Shown: piece by piece, positions 42,634-53,861 of the stretch
Layout: the number at the start of each line of letters is the position of its first letter
How positions within the stretch are numbered: the first letter of the stretch is position 1
From: Rhizobium leguminosarum
GTDB lineage: Bacteria; Pseudomonadota; Alphaproteobacteria; Rhizobiales; Rhizobiaceae
Length of the DNA: 64,000 nucleotides
Direction of reading: 5' to 3'
NCBI RefSeq assembly: GCF_017876795.1
Contig: NZ_JAGIOR010000001.1
Location: forward strand, 3,312,501-3,376,500
Made by a program: the position numbers and the translations under genes
Notes under the pieces: generated by a model
The model's input: the letters and a program-made list of their open reading frames with translations, nothing else
Databases searched by the model: none
What the model was told of the DNA's origin: nothing

Positions 42634-43680
42634 ATGGCGGCGGACGAGAAAAAAGGCAGGCGCACGCGTCTCGACGATATCGCCGCCCGGTGCGGCGTCT
42701 CGATCAGCACGGTCTCTCGTGCCTTGGCCGGCGAAAAGGGCGTCCGGCCTGATATCCGCAAGCTGGTGCTGGAAACGGCAAGTGCCGTCAGCTACGCCGT
42801 GCCGGGAAGCGTTGCCGGCAAAAAGGTCATGCTCGTCGCCTCCGGCGCGGCGATGATCGATTATGTCCGCAACCAGTTCACGCTTTATGTGCTCGAAGGC
42901 CTGAATGCGCGGGCGGCGGCCCTCGGCATAGAGCTGGCGATCCGCCCCGTCGCCGACAAGGGGGATGAAGCGCGCGTCGTCACAGAGATGCGGGATGATC
43001 CGAGTTTCGGCGGCATGCTGATCCTGACCGTCGACGAGGAGGATATGCTGGCGGCCGCGGCCGGTCTCGGCAAGCCCGTCGTGCTCGTCAACAGCGACGA
43101 TCCCTATATGCGGCTTTCGAGTGTCACGCCCTGCAACCGCTCGGCCGCCTTCATCGCCGCCGAGCACCTGATCAAAACGGGGCATGAACGTATCCTGTTC
43201 ATGCTGAGGCCGGGACGGCGAACGATCGAACGGCGCCTGGAAGGCTGGCGCGATGCCCTGCAGCATCACGGGCTGAAGGCCGATGCCGATCTGGTGCTCG
43301 AGGTCGACGACTGGCTGCCGGAACTCGGCGCCGAGGCTCTCACCCGTCATATTCGCGAAAACGGCCTCTCCTTCACCGCTATACTGACGGCGGGCGACAG
43401 CCTTGCCAACGGGGCAGTCCGCGGGTTGCAGGCGATGGGTTATGCCGTGCCGCAAGATGTCTCCGTCATGGGTATCGACGACCTGCCGCAGTCGGCCTTT
43501 CTCGCTCCGCCACTGTCGACGGTGCATATCCCGATGCGCGAACTCGGCGCCACCGCGCTCGATCTGCTGCGCGACATGATGCTCGGCCTTGCCGCACCGC
43601 GGCGCCGCGTCGAGCTTGCCTGCCACCTCGTCGAAAGGCGCAGCGTCGCAGCCGTCAGCCCAAATATCAGGCTTCGATGA
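42634..43680 (+). CDS. LacI-family transcriptional regulator
   Basis: 348 residues. N-terminal HTH TRLDDIAARCGVSISTVSRALAGEKGVRPDIR (residues 11-42, with the VSISTVSRAL recognition helix), hinge, then a periplasmic-binding-like effector domain (KVMLVASGAAMIDYVRNQFTLYVLEGLNARAAALGIELAIRPVADKGDE, GHERILFMLRPGRRTIERRLEGWRDAL, FTAILTAGDSLANGAVRGLQAMGYAVPQDVSVMGIDD). Divergent from the enzyme/importer operon and probably its repressor. The 3' end overlaps the convergent dppF-type gene by 14 bases. Confidence 0.93.
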   Translation: MAADEKKGRRTRLDDIAARCGVSISTVSRALAGEKGVRPDIRKLVLETASAVSYAVPGSVAGKKVMLVASGAAMIDYVRNQFTLYVLEGLNARAAALGIELAIRPVADKGDEARVVTEMRDDPSFGGMLILTVDEEDMLAAAAGLGKPVVLVNSDDPYMRLSSVTPCNRSAAFIAAEHLIKTGHERILFMLRPGRRTIERRLEGWRDALQHHGLKADADLVLEVDDWLPELGAEALTRHIRENGLSFTAILTAGDSLANGAVRGLQAMGYAVPQDVSVMGIDDLPQSAFLAPPLSTVHIPMRELGATALDLLRDMMLGLAAPRRRVELACHLVERRSVAAVSPNIRLR

Positions 43681-44410
43681 AGCTCGCTTCGAACAACTCG
43701 CGCGCATAGGCATCATGCGTGGTGCCCGCCTGCAGATCCGCCTTGGTGAGTTCGTCGACGAAGCCGCCGTTTTTCATGATCAGTACCCGGTCGCACATAT
43801 GAGCGATGACCGCGAGGTCGTGGCTGACGAGCAGATAGGTCAGTCCCTTTTCCTCGCGCTGATCGGCAAGCAGGTTGAGGATTTCGGCCTGAACCGAGAC
43901 ATCGAGCGCCGATGTCGGCTCGTCGAGCAACAGGATCGGCGGCGACAGGATCAACGCCCGGGCGATCGCCACGCGCTGCCGCTGACCGCCGGAAAGCTCG
44001 TGCGGAAAACGATTGGCGAAGCTTGCCGGCAGTCCCACCTGGATCAACGCCTTTTCGACTTTCGACCAGATATCGGAATGGCGCATGGCGCGCAGCGGTT
44101 CAGCCAATGCGGTGCCGATGCGATGGCGTGGATGCAGGGATCCGTACGGGTCCTGAAACACCATCTGGGCGAATTTCAATTCCTCGCGCGAGCGCTGCTT
44201 GCCGATCGGTCTGCCGCCGAGCTCGATCTGCCCGGTCCAGCCGGCCTCCATTCCGGCAAGGCAACGCAGCACCGTCGATTTGCCGCAGCCGGATTCACCG
44301 ACAATGCCCAGCGTCTCCCCCTGCTTGACCTCAAAACTGATGCCCCGGACAACATGGTTGCTCGATTTGCCGGAGGCAAAGACGACATCGAGGTCGCGGA
44401 CATTGATCAT
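43667..44410 (-). CDS. Dpp/Opp-type ABC importer ATPase (DppF-like)
   Basis: 247 residues. Walker A VGESGCGKSTVLRCLAG near residue 38, Q-loop VFQDPYGSLHPRHRIG (the DPYxSLxPR motif typical of oligopeptide/nickel ATPases), signature [19 protein letters not shown], Walker B LLLDEPTSALDVSVQAEIL, H-loop SHDLAVIAHMCD. Shorter than typical DppF (about 320) because the C-terminal Zn/oligopeptide extension is nearly absent. Last gene of the importer operon; 4-base overlap with the preceding ATPase. Confidence 0.92.
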   Translation of the reverse strand: MINVRDLDVVFASGKSSNHVVRGISFEVKQGETLGIVGESGCGKSTVLRCLAGMEAGWTGQIELGGRPIGKQRSREELKFAQMVFQDPYGSLHPRHRIGTALAEPLRAMRHSDIWSKVEKALIQVGLPASFANRFPHELSGGQRQRVAIARALILSPPILLLDEPTSALDVSVQAEILNLLADQREEKGLTYLLVSHDLAVIAHMCDRVLIMKNGGFVDELTKADLQAGTTHDAYARELFEASFIEA

Positions 44411-45252
44411 TGCGCCGTCTCCAGATCGAGTTTGGCCCTGTCGAGAACCGCGAGCCGGCGAACCGGGTTCTTCGGGTCGGGCAACGCGGCTATCAGACCG
44501 CGCGTGTAGGGATGGCGGGCCTCTTCGAGACTGGTCAGCGTCTCGACGATGCGGCCGGCATACATGACGATGATGCGCTCGCAGAAGGCCGCGACCATGC
44601 GAATATCGTGGCTGATCAACAGCAGGCCGGAATTGTTCTCACGGACCAGTTCATCGAGCAACAGCAGCACATCCTTGCGAACGCTGACATCGAGCGCCGA
44701 GGTCGGCTCGTCGGCGATAACAAGCTTCGGCCGCGCCAGCAGCATCATGGCGATCATCACGCGCTGGCCCATGCCGCCCGATATCTGGTGGGGATAAAGC
44801 GCCATGACCCGATCCGGATCGATGATGCGCACCCGCTCCAGCATGGCGCGGGCAGCGTCAAGCGCCTGGGCCTTGCCGAGACCGAGATGAAGGCGGGCGG
44901 CTTCGGCGACCTGCTTGCCGATTGAGAGCACCGGATTCAGCGAATAACGCGGATCCTGCATGATCAGCGCGATATCCTTGCCGCGAAGCGCGCCCATCTG
45001 CCGCTCGCTCTTGGAAAGCAACGGATCGCCACCGAGGTCCAGGCGTTCGGCGGTGACGACCGCCGCCGGCGGCAGCAGCCGCATGATGGCGCGGCCCGTC
45101 GTCGATTTGCCGGAACCGGATTCTCCGACGATGCCGACACGTTCGCGCCCGACGTCGAAACTGACATTGGAAACGGCGGGCACGGCGCCGCGGCCGAAGC
45201 GGACGCTCAATCCTTTGACGGACAGAACGGGCTGCTGATCACGATCTTGCAT
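44407..45252 (-). CDS. Dpp/Opp-type ABC importer ATPase (DppD-like)
   Basis: 281 residues. Walker A VGESGSGKSTTGRAIMRLLP, Q-loop IMQDPRYSLNPVLSIGKQ, signature HQISGGMGQRVMIAMMLL, Walker B LVIADEPTSALDVSVRKDVL, H-loop SHDIRMVAAFCERI, and the C-terminal RHPYTRGLIAALPDPKNP motif of the oligopeptide class. Start ATG 45252 lies within the end of dppC (14-base overlap). Heterodimer partner of the DppF-like ATPase. Confidence 0.92.
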   Translation of the reverse strand: MQDRDQQPVLSVKGLSVRFGRGAVPAVSNVSFDVGRERVGIVGESGSGKSTTGRAIMRLLPPAAVVTAERLDLGGDPLLSKSERQMGALRGKDIALIMQDPRYSLNPVLSIGKQVAEAARLHLGLGKAQALDAARAMLERVRIIDPDRVMALYPHQISGGMGQRVMIAMMLLARPKLVIADEPTSALDVSVRKDVLLLLDELVRENNSGLLLISHDIRMVAAFCERIIVMYAGRIVETLTSLEEARHPYTRGLIAALPDPKNPVRRLAVLDRAKLDLETAQ

Positions 45253-46141
45253 GGCGGGGATCCAAAAGGTCGCGCAGAGCATCTCCGGCGATGTTGAAGG
45301 CAAGGCTGGTGAGAAGGATGGCGACACCCGGCATGACGGCGACCCACCAGTAATCCAGCATGAACTTGCGGCCGTTGGAGATCATCGCGCCCCATTCCGG
45401 CGCCGGCGGCTGCGCGCCGAGGCCGAGAAAGCCGAGTGACGCCGCCGTCAGGATAATGCCGGCCATGTTGAGGGTCAGGCGAACGATGACTGAGGGAACG
45501 CACATCGGCGCGATATAAAGGAGAAGGATGCGCAACGGCGAGGCGCCATAAAGGCGGGCGGCGACCACATAATCGGCGTTTCTGACGACAAGGGCCTCGG
45601 CGCGCGCAAGCCTGGCAATCGGCGGCCAGGCGGTCAGCGAGATCGCGATAATTGCCGTCGTCAGGCCGGCGCCGAGTGCTGCCGCAAAAGCCAGCGCCAG
45701 GATCAGCGACGGGAAGGACAGTACGATATCGGTGGCGCGCATCAGCAGCGCATCGGTGCGACCGCCGAAGAAGCCGGCGACGATCCCGATCAGCAGACCG
45801 ATCGGCCCGACGATTAGGGAGATCGAAAGCACGGTCTGGATGGTGATGCGCGTGCCGAAGATCAGCCGGCTCAGGATGTCGCGGCCGAATTCGTCGGTGC
45901 CGGCCCAATGCGCCAGACTCGGGGCCTGCAAGGCATCGCCAAGCGACTGCACGATCGGATCATAAGGCGCCAGAAGCGGCGCGAAGATCGCGATCAGGCA
46001 CAGCATGCCGAGGATGACGAAACCGGCAAGGCCAAGCGGCTCGGCCGCCAATTTGCGGCCGGCGCGCGTAAACGACGCCGCGACGCGGGTCGATATGCTT
46101 GGCGGGCGGATCTGAATGTCAGCGTGGATAGCGTCGCTCAT
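45239..46141 (-). CDS. Dpp/Opp-type ABC importer permease (DppC-like)
   Basis: 300 residues, six membrane segments. N-terminal cytoplasmic stretch, then FVILGMLCLIAIFAPLLAPYDP, the HWAGTDEFGRDILSRLIFGTRITIQTVLS motif diagnostic of DppC/OppC, VAARLYGASPLRILLLYIAPMCVPSVIV as EAA loop, and LSFLGLG-type FLGLGAQPPAPEWGAMISNGRKFMLDYWWVAVMPG. Four-base overlap with the end of dppB, so its translation may suffer from the dppB frameshift. Confidence 0.93.
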   Translation of the reverse strand: MSDAIHADIQIRPPSISTRVAASFTRAGRKLAAEPLGLAGFVILGMLCLIAIFAPLLAPYDPIVQSLGDALQAPSLAHWAGTDEFGRDILSRLIFGTRITIQTVLSISLIVGPIGLLIGIVAGFFGGRTDALLMRATDIVLSFPSLILALAFAAALGAGLTTAIIAISLTAWPPIARLARAEALVVRNADYVVAARLYGASPLRILLLYIAPMCVPSVIVRLTLNMAGIILTAASLGFLGLGAQPPAPEWGAMISNGRKFMLDYWWVAVMPGVAILLTSLAFNIAGDALRDLLDPRHARS

Positions 46142-47174
46142 CGGGCCGCCTCCCGCATGCGCGGATCGAAGACGGCGTAAGCGACGTCGGCGAGGAAGTT
46201 TAACAGCATGAAGATGAATCCCACGATGATGGTGCCGGCCACGATGGCGTTCATATCGCCGATCATGAGGGCGTTCGTCATGTATTGGCCGATGCCCGGC
46301 CAGGAGAAGACGATCTCGGTGACGACAGCGCCTTCGAGCAGCCCGCCATAGGAAATTGCCAGGATGGTGATCAGCTGCACGGCAATGTTCGGCAGGACGT
46401 GGCGCCAGATCGTGCCGAAGGGGCTGACACCCTTGGCACGGGCTGCGATGACATAATCCTGGCTCAACTGCTCCAGGGTGAAGCTGCGTGTCATGCGGGT
46501 GATATAGGCCATCGCCGCATAGGCGAGGATGATGGCAGGCAGAATGATATGGCCGAGCGCATTCCAGAAGATTTCCGTCTCGCCCTGCAGCAGGCTGTCG
46601 ATCAGCAACAGGCCGGTCTTGGGCGTGACGAGGCCTTCATAAAAGACATCGATCCTGCCCGGCCCGCCGACCCAGTTGAGGCCGGCATAGAAGATGACGA
46701 GCCCGACGATGCCGAACCAGAAGACCGGGATCGAATGCCCGACGAGTGCGACCACCCGGGCTATCTTGTCGATGAAGCTGTCGCGAAACAAAGCCGCGAC
46801 CAGGCCGAGCGGCACGCCGACGAATGTCGAGATGATCACCGCCAGCGTCGCCAGTTCGAATGTCGCCGGAAACGCCTGCGCGAGGTCTGAGGAGACCGGA
46901 TTGCCGGTGAGGACGGCAGTGCCGAAATCACCATGCGCCAGCCCGTTCAGATAGAGGAAAAACTGCTGGTAGATCGGCAGATCGAGCCCCAGGCGGGCCC
47001 GCATCGCCGCATCGCCGCATAGGCGGCGGGATCGGCGAGTTCGCCGACAATCGCGCCGACCGGATCGGTGGGCAAGACGCGGCCGATCACGAAGGTCACA
47101 CAGAGGAGAATGAACAGGCTGACCAGCAAATGCGCCAGGCGTCGGCCAAATTCGGCTACGGAGAGTTCCTTCAT
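46138..47174 (-). pseudogene. Dpp/Opp-type ABC importer permease (DppB-like), frameshifted by an 8-bp tandem duplication
   Basis: Frame one (from ATG 47174) reads KELSVAEFGRRLAHLLVSLFILLCVTFVIGRVLPTDPVGAIVGELADPAAYAAM and then leaves the family. Frame two resumes MRARLGLDLPIYQQFFLYLNGLAHGDFG and continues to 46138 with EAA loop VIAARAKGVSPFGTIWRHVLPN. At the junction the 8-mer ATCGCCGC occurs twice in tandem (47003-47010, 47011-47018). Removing one copy gives exactly TAT-GCG-GCG-ATG-CGG-GCC and one open frame of 342 residues, the usual DppB length. The importer is therefore probably non-functional in this strain unless the repeat contracts. An internal restart at the second-frame ATG would lack the first membrane helix. 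Confidence 0.88.
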
Positions 47175-47195
47175 GATCGGCTGTCCTGGGAGTCG

Positions 47196-48791
47196 TTACT
47201 GGGTTTCGACCTTGGTCACGTTCTCGAGACGCGTCATTTGAGACGGATGTCCGACATATCCCTGGACCCTGCCGGTCAGGACGATCGGCTCAAAGCGCTC
47301 GAACATCGGCAGCACGGCCGGCTTCTGCTCGACGAACATCTTCTGCATCTGAACGTAGAGTTCGCCGCGCTTCTTGGCGTCCGGCTCCATCGATGCTTTT
47401 GCGTTCAGGGCTGTGAGCTCGGGAATGTCCCAGGCCGAGCGCCAGACGAAATTGCCGGCATTGTTGGCCTCTTTCGAGTTGTCGGGATTGGAGGAAAACT
47501 GCTCCATCGAGCCGAGCACGTTCGGCATGTAGGCGCTGGTCTGCGGGATCAGCAGATCGAAATCCCGGGCGCGATGGGCGGCGATGATTTCCGAGCCGTT
47601 ACCCTGCTGGATGTCGATCTTGATGCCGACCTGGGCAAGCGATGCCTGGATGGCGGTGGCAAGATCGATGCGCGGCGTCTGCGCAATGGTCTTCAGCGTC
47701 AGCGAAAAGCCGTCCTTGTAGCCTGCCTCGCTCAGCAGCTGCTTGGATTTTTCGACGTTGAGCTGCCAATCCGGGCTCGGGATGGCATATTCGAAGTTCT
47801 CCGGGACGGGAACGGTCCTCGCCCGCCCGTAAGGACCCATGATCGTCTTCTCGATGCCCTTGTAGTCGATGCCGTAGGCAATGGCCTCGCGGACCTTGGG
47901 GTTGGAGAGGTACTGGTTGCCGGCATTCATCGACAGCACGTAGAAGCCGCCTGTCGGAATGCGCTGGATGGCGAAGCCCTGTTTGGCCTGGAATGTCGCA
48001 AGATCGGAGGCCGTGAGCGCACTGGCAATATCGATATCGCCGCGCTCGAGCATCAGCCGCTCGACCTGGCTTTCCGGCACATGGCGGACGATGACGCGCT
48101 TCATCTTCGGAGCGCCGTCGACATAGCCCTTGTTGGCGTCGAGAATGACAAGCTCGTTCGGAGACCAGCGATTGAGGGTGAACGGACCGGAGCCGGCCGA
48201 ATGCGTCCGCATCCAGGCGTTGCCGTAATCACTGTCGACGGCGTGGCTCTCGACCTCGACGCTGTCGACCACGCTGGTGGTGGTCGTCGTCAGCCGGTAG
48301 AGCAGAAGCTCCGCCGTCACCTGGTCGGAGAGTTCGATGCGCACCGTCTGGTCGTCGACCGCCTTGACGAGCTTTTCGACATTGTTCTTGTCATAACCGA
48401 CGCGCTTGAGGTTGGCGGCAGCGGCCTGATCCATCTTCAAGAGCCGCGCCAGCGAATAGACGACGTCCTTCGAGGTGACCGGGTTGCCGGAGGCGAAATT
48501 GGCCTTGCGCAGCGTAAATGTGATGCCTTTGTCGTCAACCTTCCAGCTTTCCGCCAGCTGCGGAAGGATATTGCCGTCCGCCGTGCTGGCGACCAGGCGG
48601 TCGTAAAGATTCGACATGATCTCGACGGCTTTGCCTTCGGTCGCCTGCTGCGGATCGAGGGACAAAACCTGGGCCAGCGATGTTCCGATCACCAGCTGGT
48701 CCTGCGGCGTGGCGGCCTGCAGCTGCGGTGCGGCGATTGTCAGGGCGCCGAAAACGGCCCCGACGAACAAGCCTTTAGAAAAATGCTTCAT
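47196..48791 (-). CDS. Dpp/Opp-type extracellular binding protein, SBP family 5
   Basis: 531 residues from ATG 48791 (AGGAG 5 bases upstream); the frame is open further up but that part covers the promoter and operator. Signal peptide MKHFSKGLFVGAVFGALTIAAPQLQAA. Family-5 motifs: LVIGTSLAQVLSLDPQQATEGKAVEIMSNLYDRLV, LAESWKVDDKGITFTLRKANFASGNPVTSKDVVYSLARLL, SAGSGPFTLNRWSPNELVILDANKGY. First gene of the five-gene importer. Its neighbourhood (hexuronate/aldarate enzymes) suggests the ligand is a sugar acid or oligouronide rather than a peptide; family-5 members with sugar ligands are known. Confidence 0.92.
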   Translation of the reverse strand: MKHFSKGLFVGAVFGALTIAAPQLQAATPQDQLVIGTSLAQVLSLDPQQATEGKAVEIMSNLYDRLVASTADGNILPQLAESWKVDDKGITFTLRKANFASGNPVTSKDVVYSLARLLKMDQAAAANLKRVGYDKNNVEKLVKAVDDQTVRIELSDQVTAELLLYRLTTTTTSVVDSVEVESHAVDSDYGNAWMRTHSAGSGPFTLNRWSPNELVILDANKGYVDGAPKMKRVIVRHVPESQVERLMLERGDIDIASALTASDLATFQAKQGFAIQRIPTGGFYVLSMNAGNQYLSNPKVREAIAYGIDYKGIEKTIMGPYGRARTVPVPENFEYAIPSPDWQLNVEKSKQLLSEAGYKDGFSLTLKTIAQTPRIDLATAIQASLAQVGIKIDIQQGNGSEIIAAHRARDFDLLIPQTSAYMPNVLGSMEQFSSNPDNSKEANNAGNFVWRSAWDIPELTALNAKASMEPDAKKRGELYVQMQKMFVEQKPAVLPMFERFEPIVLTGRVQGYVGHPSQMTRLENVTKVETQ

Positions 48792-48819
48792 TGTCACTCC
48801 TACCTGGATTACTATAGTA

Positions 48820-48832
48820 GACATATTATGTC
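48820..48832. promoter_or_regulatory. Operator candidate for the FadR-type regulator (importer side)
   Basis: GACATATTATGTC, a perfect 6+1+6 palindrome 29-41 bases before the binding-protein start. Its core CATATTATGTC recurs exactly upstream of uxuA (49658-49668). A weaker relative TATGTCGTATTATGAT lies at 48838-48853. FadR-family proteins bind short palindromes of this kind. Confidence 0.6.
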
Positions 48833-48925
48833 GCCCGTATGTCGTATTATGATCTATCGAAGTCTGATACGGTTGACAAGGCCCGAGCGGGAGACTTGAG
48901 TGCAAAGGGATTGGGGAACGGAAAA

Positions 48926-49636
48926 ATGACGACACTCAGCCGTGGGCGAGAAAGACTGGCGCAACAGGTCATCGATCAGCTGCGGGCGCAGATCGAGTCG
49001 GGGAAGCTGCGGGTCGGCGACCAGCTGCCGACCGAGCCGCAGCTTGAAGCGACCTTCGGCGTCAGCCGCACCGTAGTGCGCGAGGCGATCGCCGATCTCA
49101 GGTCGGCGGGCTTCGTCAAACCGATCCAGGGCAAAGGGGTGTTTGTCGCGGATCCGAAATCTCACTCGGTCCTGTCATTGACGCCGGTGGAAATCAAAAG
49201 CATCCCTGAAACCCTTGAGTTGCTGGAATTTCGCATGGCGGCAGAGGGTGAAGCGGCGGCCATCGCCGCCTATCGCCGCACCGCCGAGCAGGAGGCAGCC
49301 ATCCGTGAAGCCAACCGCAGAATGGCGAACCTGATCGAAACCGGACAGCAGACGGTGGAGGCGGATTATGCGTTCCACATGGCGATTGCCGCCGCCACGA
49401 ACAACCGATTCTATGTCGATGTTCTGCGGCAATTCGGCCCCAAGGCCATCCCCCGCGGCCAGTTTCCGACGCTGCCTGAGGCCAATGACCGCGACTATCT
49501 TCAAAAGGTTTATGCCGAACATGTCGAAATCCTGTCGGCCATCGCCGATCAGGATCCGGATCGCGCCCGCCAGGCGATGCGCGCCCATATGATGGCCAGC
49601 CAACGTCGCTACCGGATGCTCTCCGAGCAGCAATAG
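48926..49636 (+). CDS. FadR-subfamily GntR regulator of the uxuA/importer locus
   Basis: 236 residues from ATG 48926 (GGAACGGAA just upstream); an in-frame ATG at 48839 would add 29 residues but starts 7 bases after the operator palindrome. Winged helix LAQQVIDQLRAQIESGKLRVGDQLPTEPQLEATFGVSRTVVREAIADLRSAGFVKPIQGKGVFV, FCD domain LELLEFRMAAEGEAAAIAAYRR, ADYAFHMAIAAATNNRFYVDVL, EHVEILSAIADQDPDRARQAMRAHM with family metal ligands. Sits between the divergent importer and uxuA-kdgD; most similar in setting to hexuronate regulators such as ExuR/UxuR. Confidence 0.92.
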   Translation: MTTLSRGRERLAQQVIDQLRAQIESGKLRVGDQLPTEPQLEATFGVSRTVVREAIADLRSAGFVKPIQGKGVFVADPKSHSVLSLTPVEIKSIPETLELLEFRMAAEGEAAAIAAYRRTAEQEAAIREANRRMANLIETGQQTVEADYAFHMAIAAATNNRFYVDVLRQFGPKAIPRGQFPTLPEANDRDYLQKVYAEHVEILSAIADQDPDRARQAMRAHMMASQRRYRMLSEQQ

Positions 49637-49657
49637 GGCTCGACTCTCTCAGAAATT

Positions 49658-49677
49658 CATATTATGTCATATGACAT
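49658..49677. promoter_or_regulatory. Operator candidate upstream of uxuA
   Basis: CATATTATGTC (49658-49668, identical to the importer-side site) runs into the perfect 14-bp palindrome ATGTCATATGACAT (49664-49677). It lies 25-44 bases before uxuA, after the regulator gene, so uxuA-kdgD probably has its own controlled promoter. Confidence 0.6.
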
Positions 49678-49701
49678 TGTGTAATTTCGAAAGAGACTCA
49701 A

Positions 49702-51640
<1,939 letters not shown>

Positions 51641-51688
51641 TCGGACGATCGAGGGCGCCCCTTCGGTTGTTCGAGCCGCTCCGAGACT

Positions 51689-51862
51689 GCCCCTCACCCT
51701 AACCCGACCGGGTCGAGCCAACGGTCTCGACCCGTCCTTCGGACCCCCGTAAAACGGGGAGAGGGAACGTGCCCTACGAGACGTGGATGGGGACGGAGAG
51801 GTCGAGGCATTTGTCCTTCTCCCCGCAAGCGGGGAGAAGGTGGCGGCAGCCGGATGAGGGGC
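51689..51862. repeat. Rhizobial intergenic mosaic repeat, copy 1 (RIME-like)
   Basis: Bounded by GCCCCTCA and TGAGGGGC. Contains CGGGTCGAG-N8-CTCGACCCG (51709-51734), CCCCGT-AAA-ACGGGG (51745-51759) and CCTTCTCCCCGC-AA-GCGGGGAGAAGG (51815-51840). The last two hairpins and the text between them match copy 2 at 59392-59528; the first palindrome is extra. Lies between convergent genes. No gene in 51641-51915. Confidence 0.85.
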
Positions 51863-51915
51863 TGATCTCGCCGACCTTCCAGGCCAAGAATATCGTATTC
51901 CCCAACAAATCCTAC

Positions 51916-52989
<1,074 letters not shown>

Positions 52990-53012
52990 AAGTGCACCTC
53001 CAAGGGTTCGGC

Positions 53013-53861
53013 TCAGGACTTCACGGCGCCAGCGGTCAGGCCGGCGATGATGTGTCTCTGGGCGACGAAAAAGACGATGATGGTGGGAAGGATGGTCAGC
53101 GTGATGAAAGCCAGCACCAGCTGCCATTCGGTGCCGTACTCGCCGCGATAGACCATGATGCCGAGCGGCCAGGGATATTTGGATTCGGAGTTCAGCATAA
53201 TCAGCGGCAGGATGTAGCTGTTCCAGCTGCCGACGAAGGAGATGATGCTGACGGTGGCGACGATCGGCCGGGAAAGCGGCAGCGAGATATGCCAGAAGAA
53301 TCTGAGATAACCGCAGCCGTCGACGAAGGCTGCCTGAAACAATTCTTCCGGAAGGTTGCGAAAGTAGTTTCTAAACAAAAGGATGCTCATGCCGAGGCCG
53401 AAGGCCACCTGCGGCAGCACCACGCCCCAATAGGTATCGAGCAGGCCGAGATCGCGGATGCGGATGAAGAGCGGCAGGATCGCGGTTGCGGCCGGAAACA
53501 TCAGCCCGAGCAGGAAATAGTTGAGCAGGAAGGACGAGCCGAAGAAGCGGACATGGGCAAAGGCGAAGGCCGCCATCGATGAGACGATCAGCGTCAAGAG
53601 CACGGTGAGTGCGGCGATCACCAGCGAATTGCCGATCTGCAGCCAGTAGCGTTCGCCGAACAGAATGTCGGTATAGTTTGCCCATTGCCACTCTGTCGGC
53701 AGGCCGAACGGATTGGTTCGCAGGTCGCCCAGCGTCTTGAAGCCGCCGAGCGCCGTCGTCAGCAGCGGCACCAGCACGATCGCGGCAATCAGGCTCAGCG
53801 ACACGTAGAGATAGACGCGGGTGGAGGTGCGCATGCGGATGGAAGAGCTCATATCAGTCAT
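53013..53861 (-). CDS. CUT1 sugar ABC importer permease, MalG-type
   Basis: 282 residues, six membrane segments (first: [29 protein letters not shown]). EAA loop [28 protein letters not shown] and the C-terminal GLTAGAVKS typical of MalG-type permeases. Start at ATG 53861 overlaps the preceding permease by 8 bases; another ATG three codons later is possible. Cotranscribed with its neighbours. Confidence 0.92.
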   Translation of the reverse strand: MTDMSSSIRMRTSTRVYLYVSLSLIAAIVLVPLLTTALGGFKTLGDLRTNPFGLPTEWQWANYTDILFGERYWLQIGNSLVIAALTVLLTLIVSSMAAFAFAHVRFFGSSFLLNYFLLGLMFPAATAILPLFIRIRDLGLLDTYWGVVLPQVAFGLGMSILLFRNYFRNLPEELFQAAFVDGCGYLRFFWHISLPLSRPIVATVSIISFVGSWNSYILPLIMLNSESKYPWPLGIMVYRGEYGTEWQLVLAFITLTILPTIIVFFVAQRHIIAGLTAGAVKS

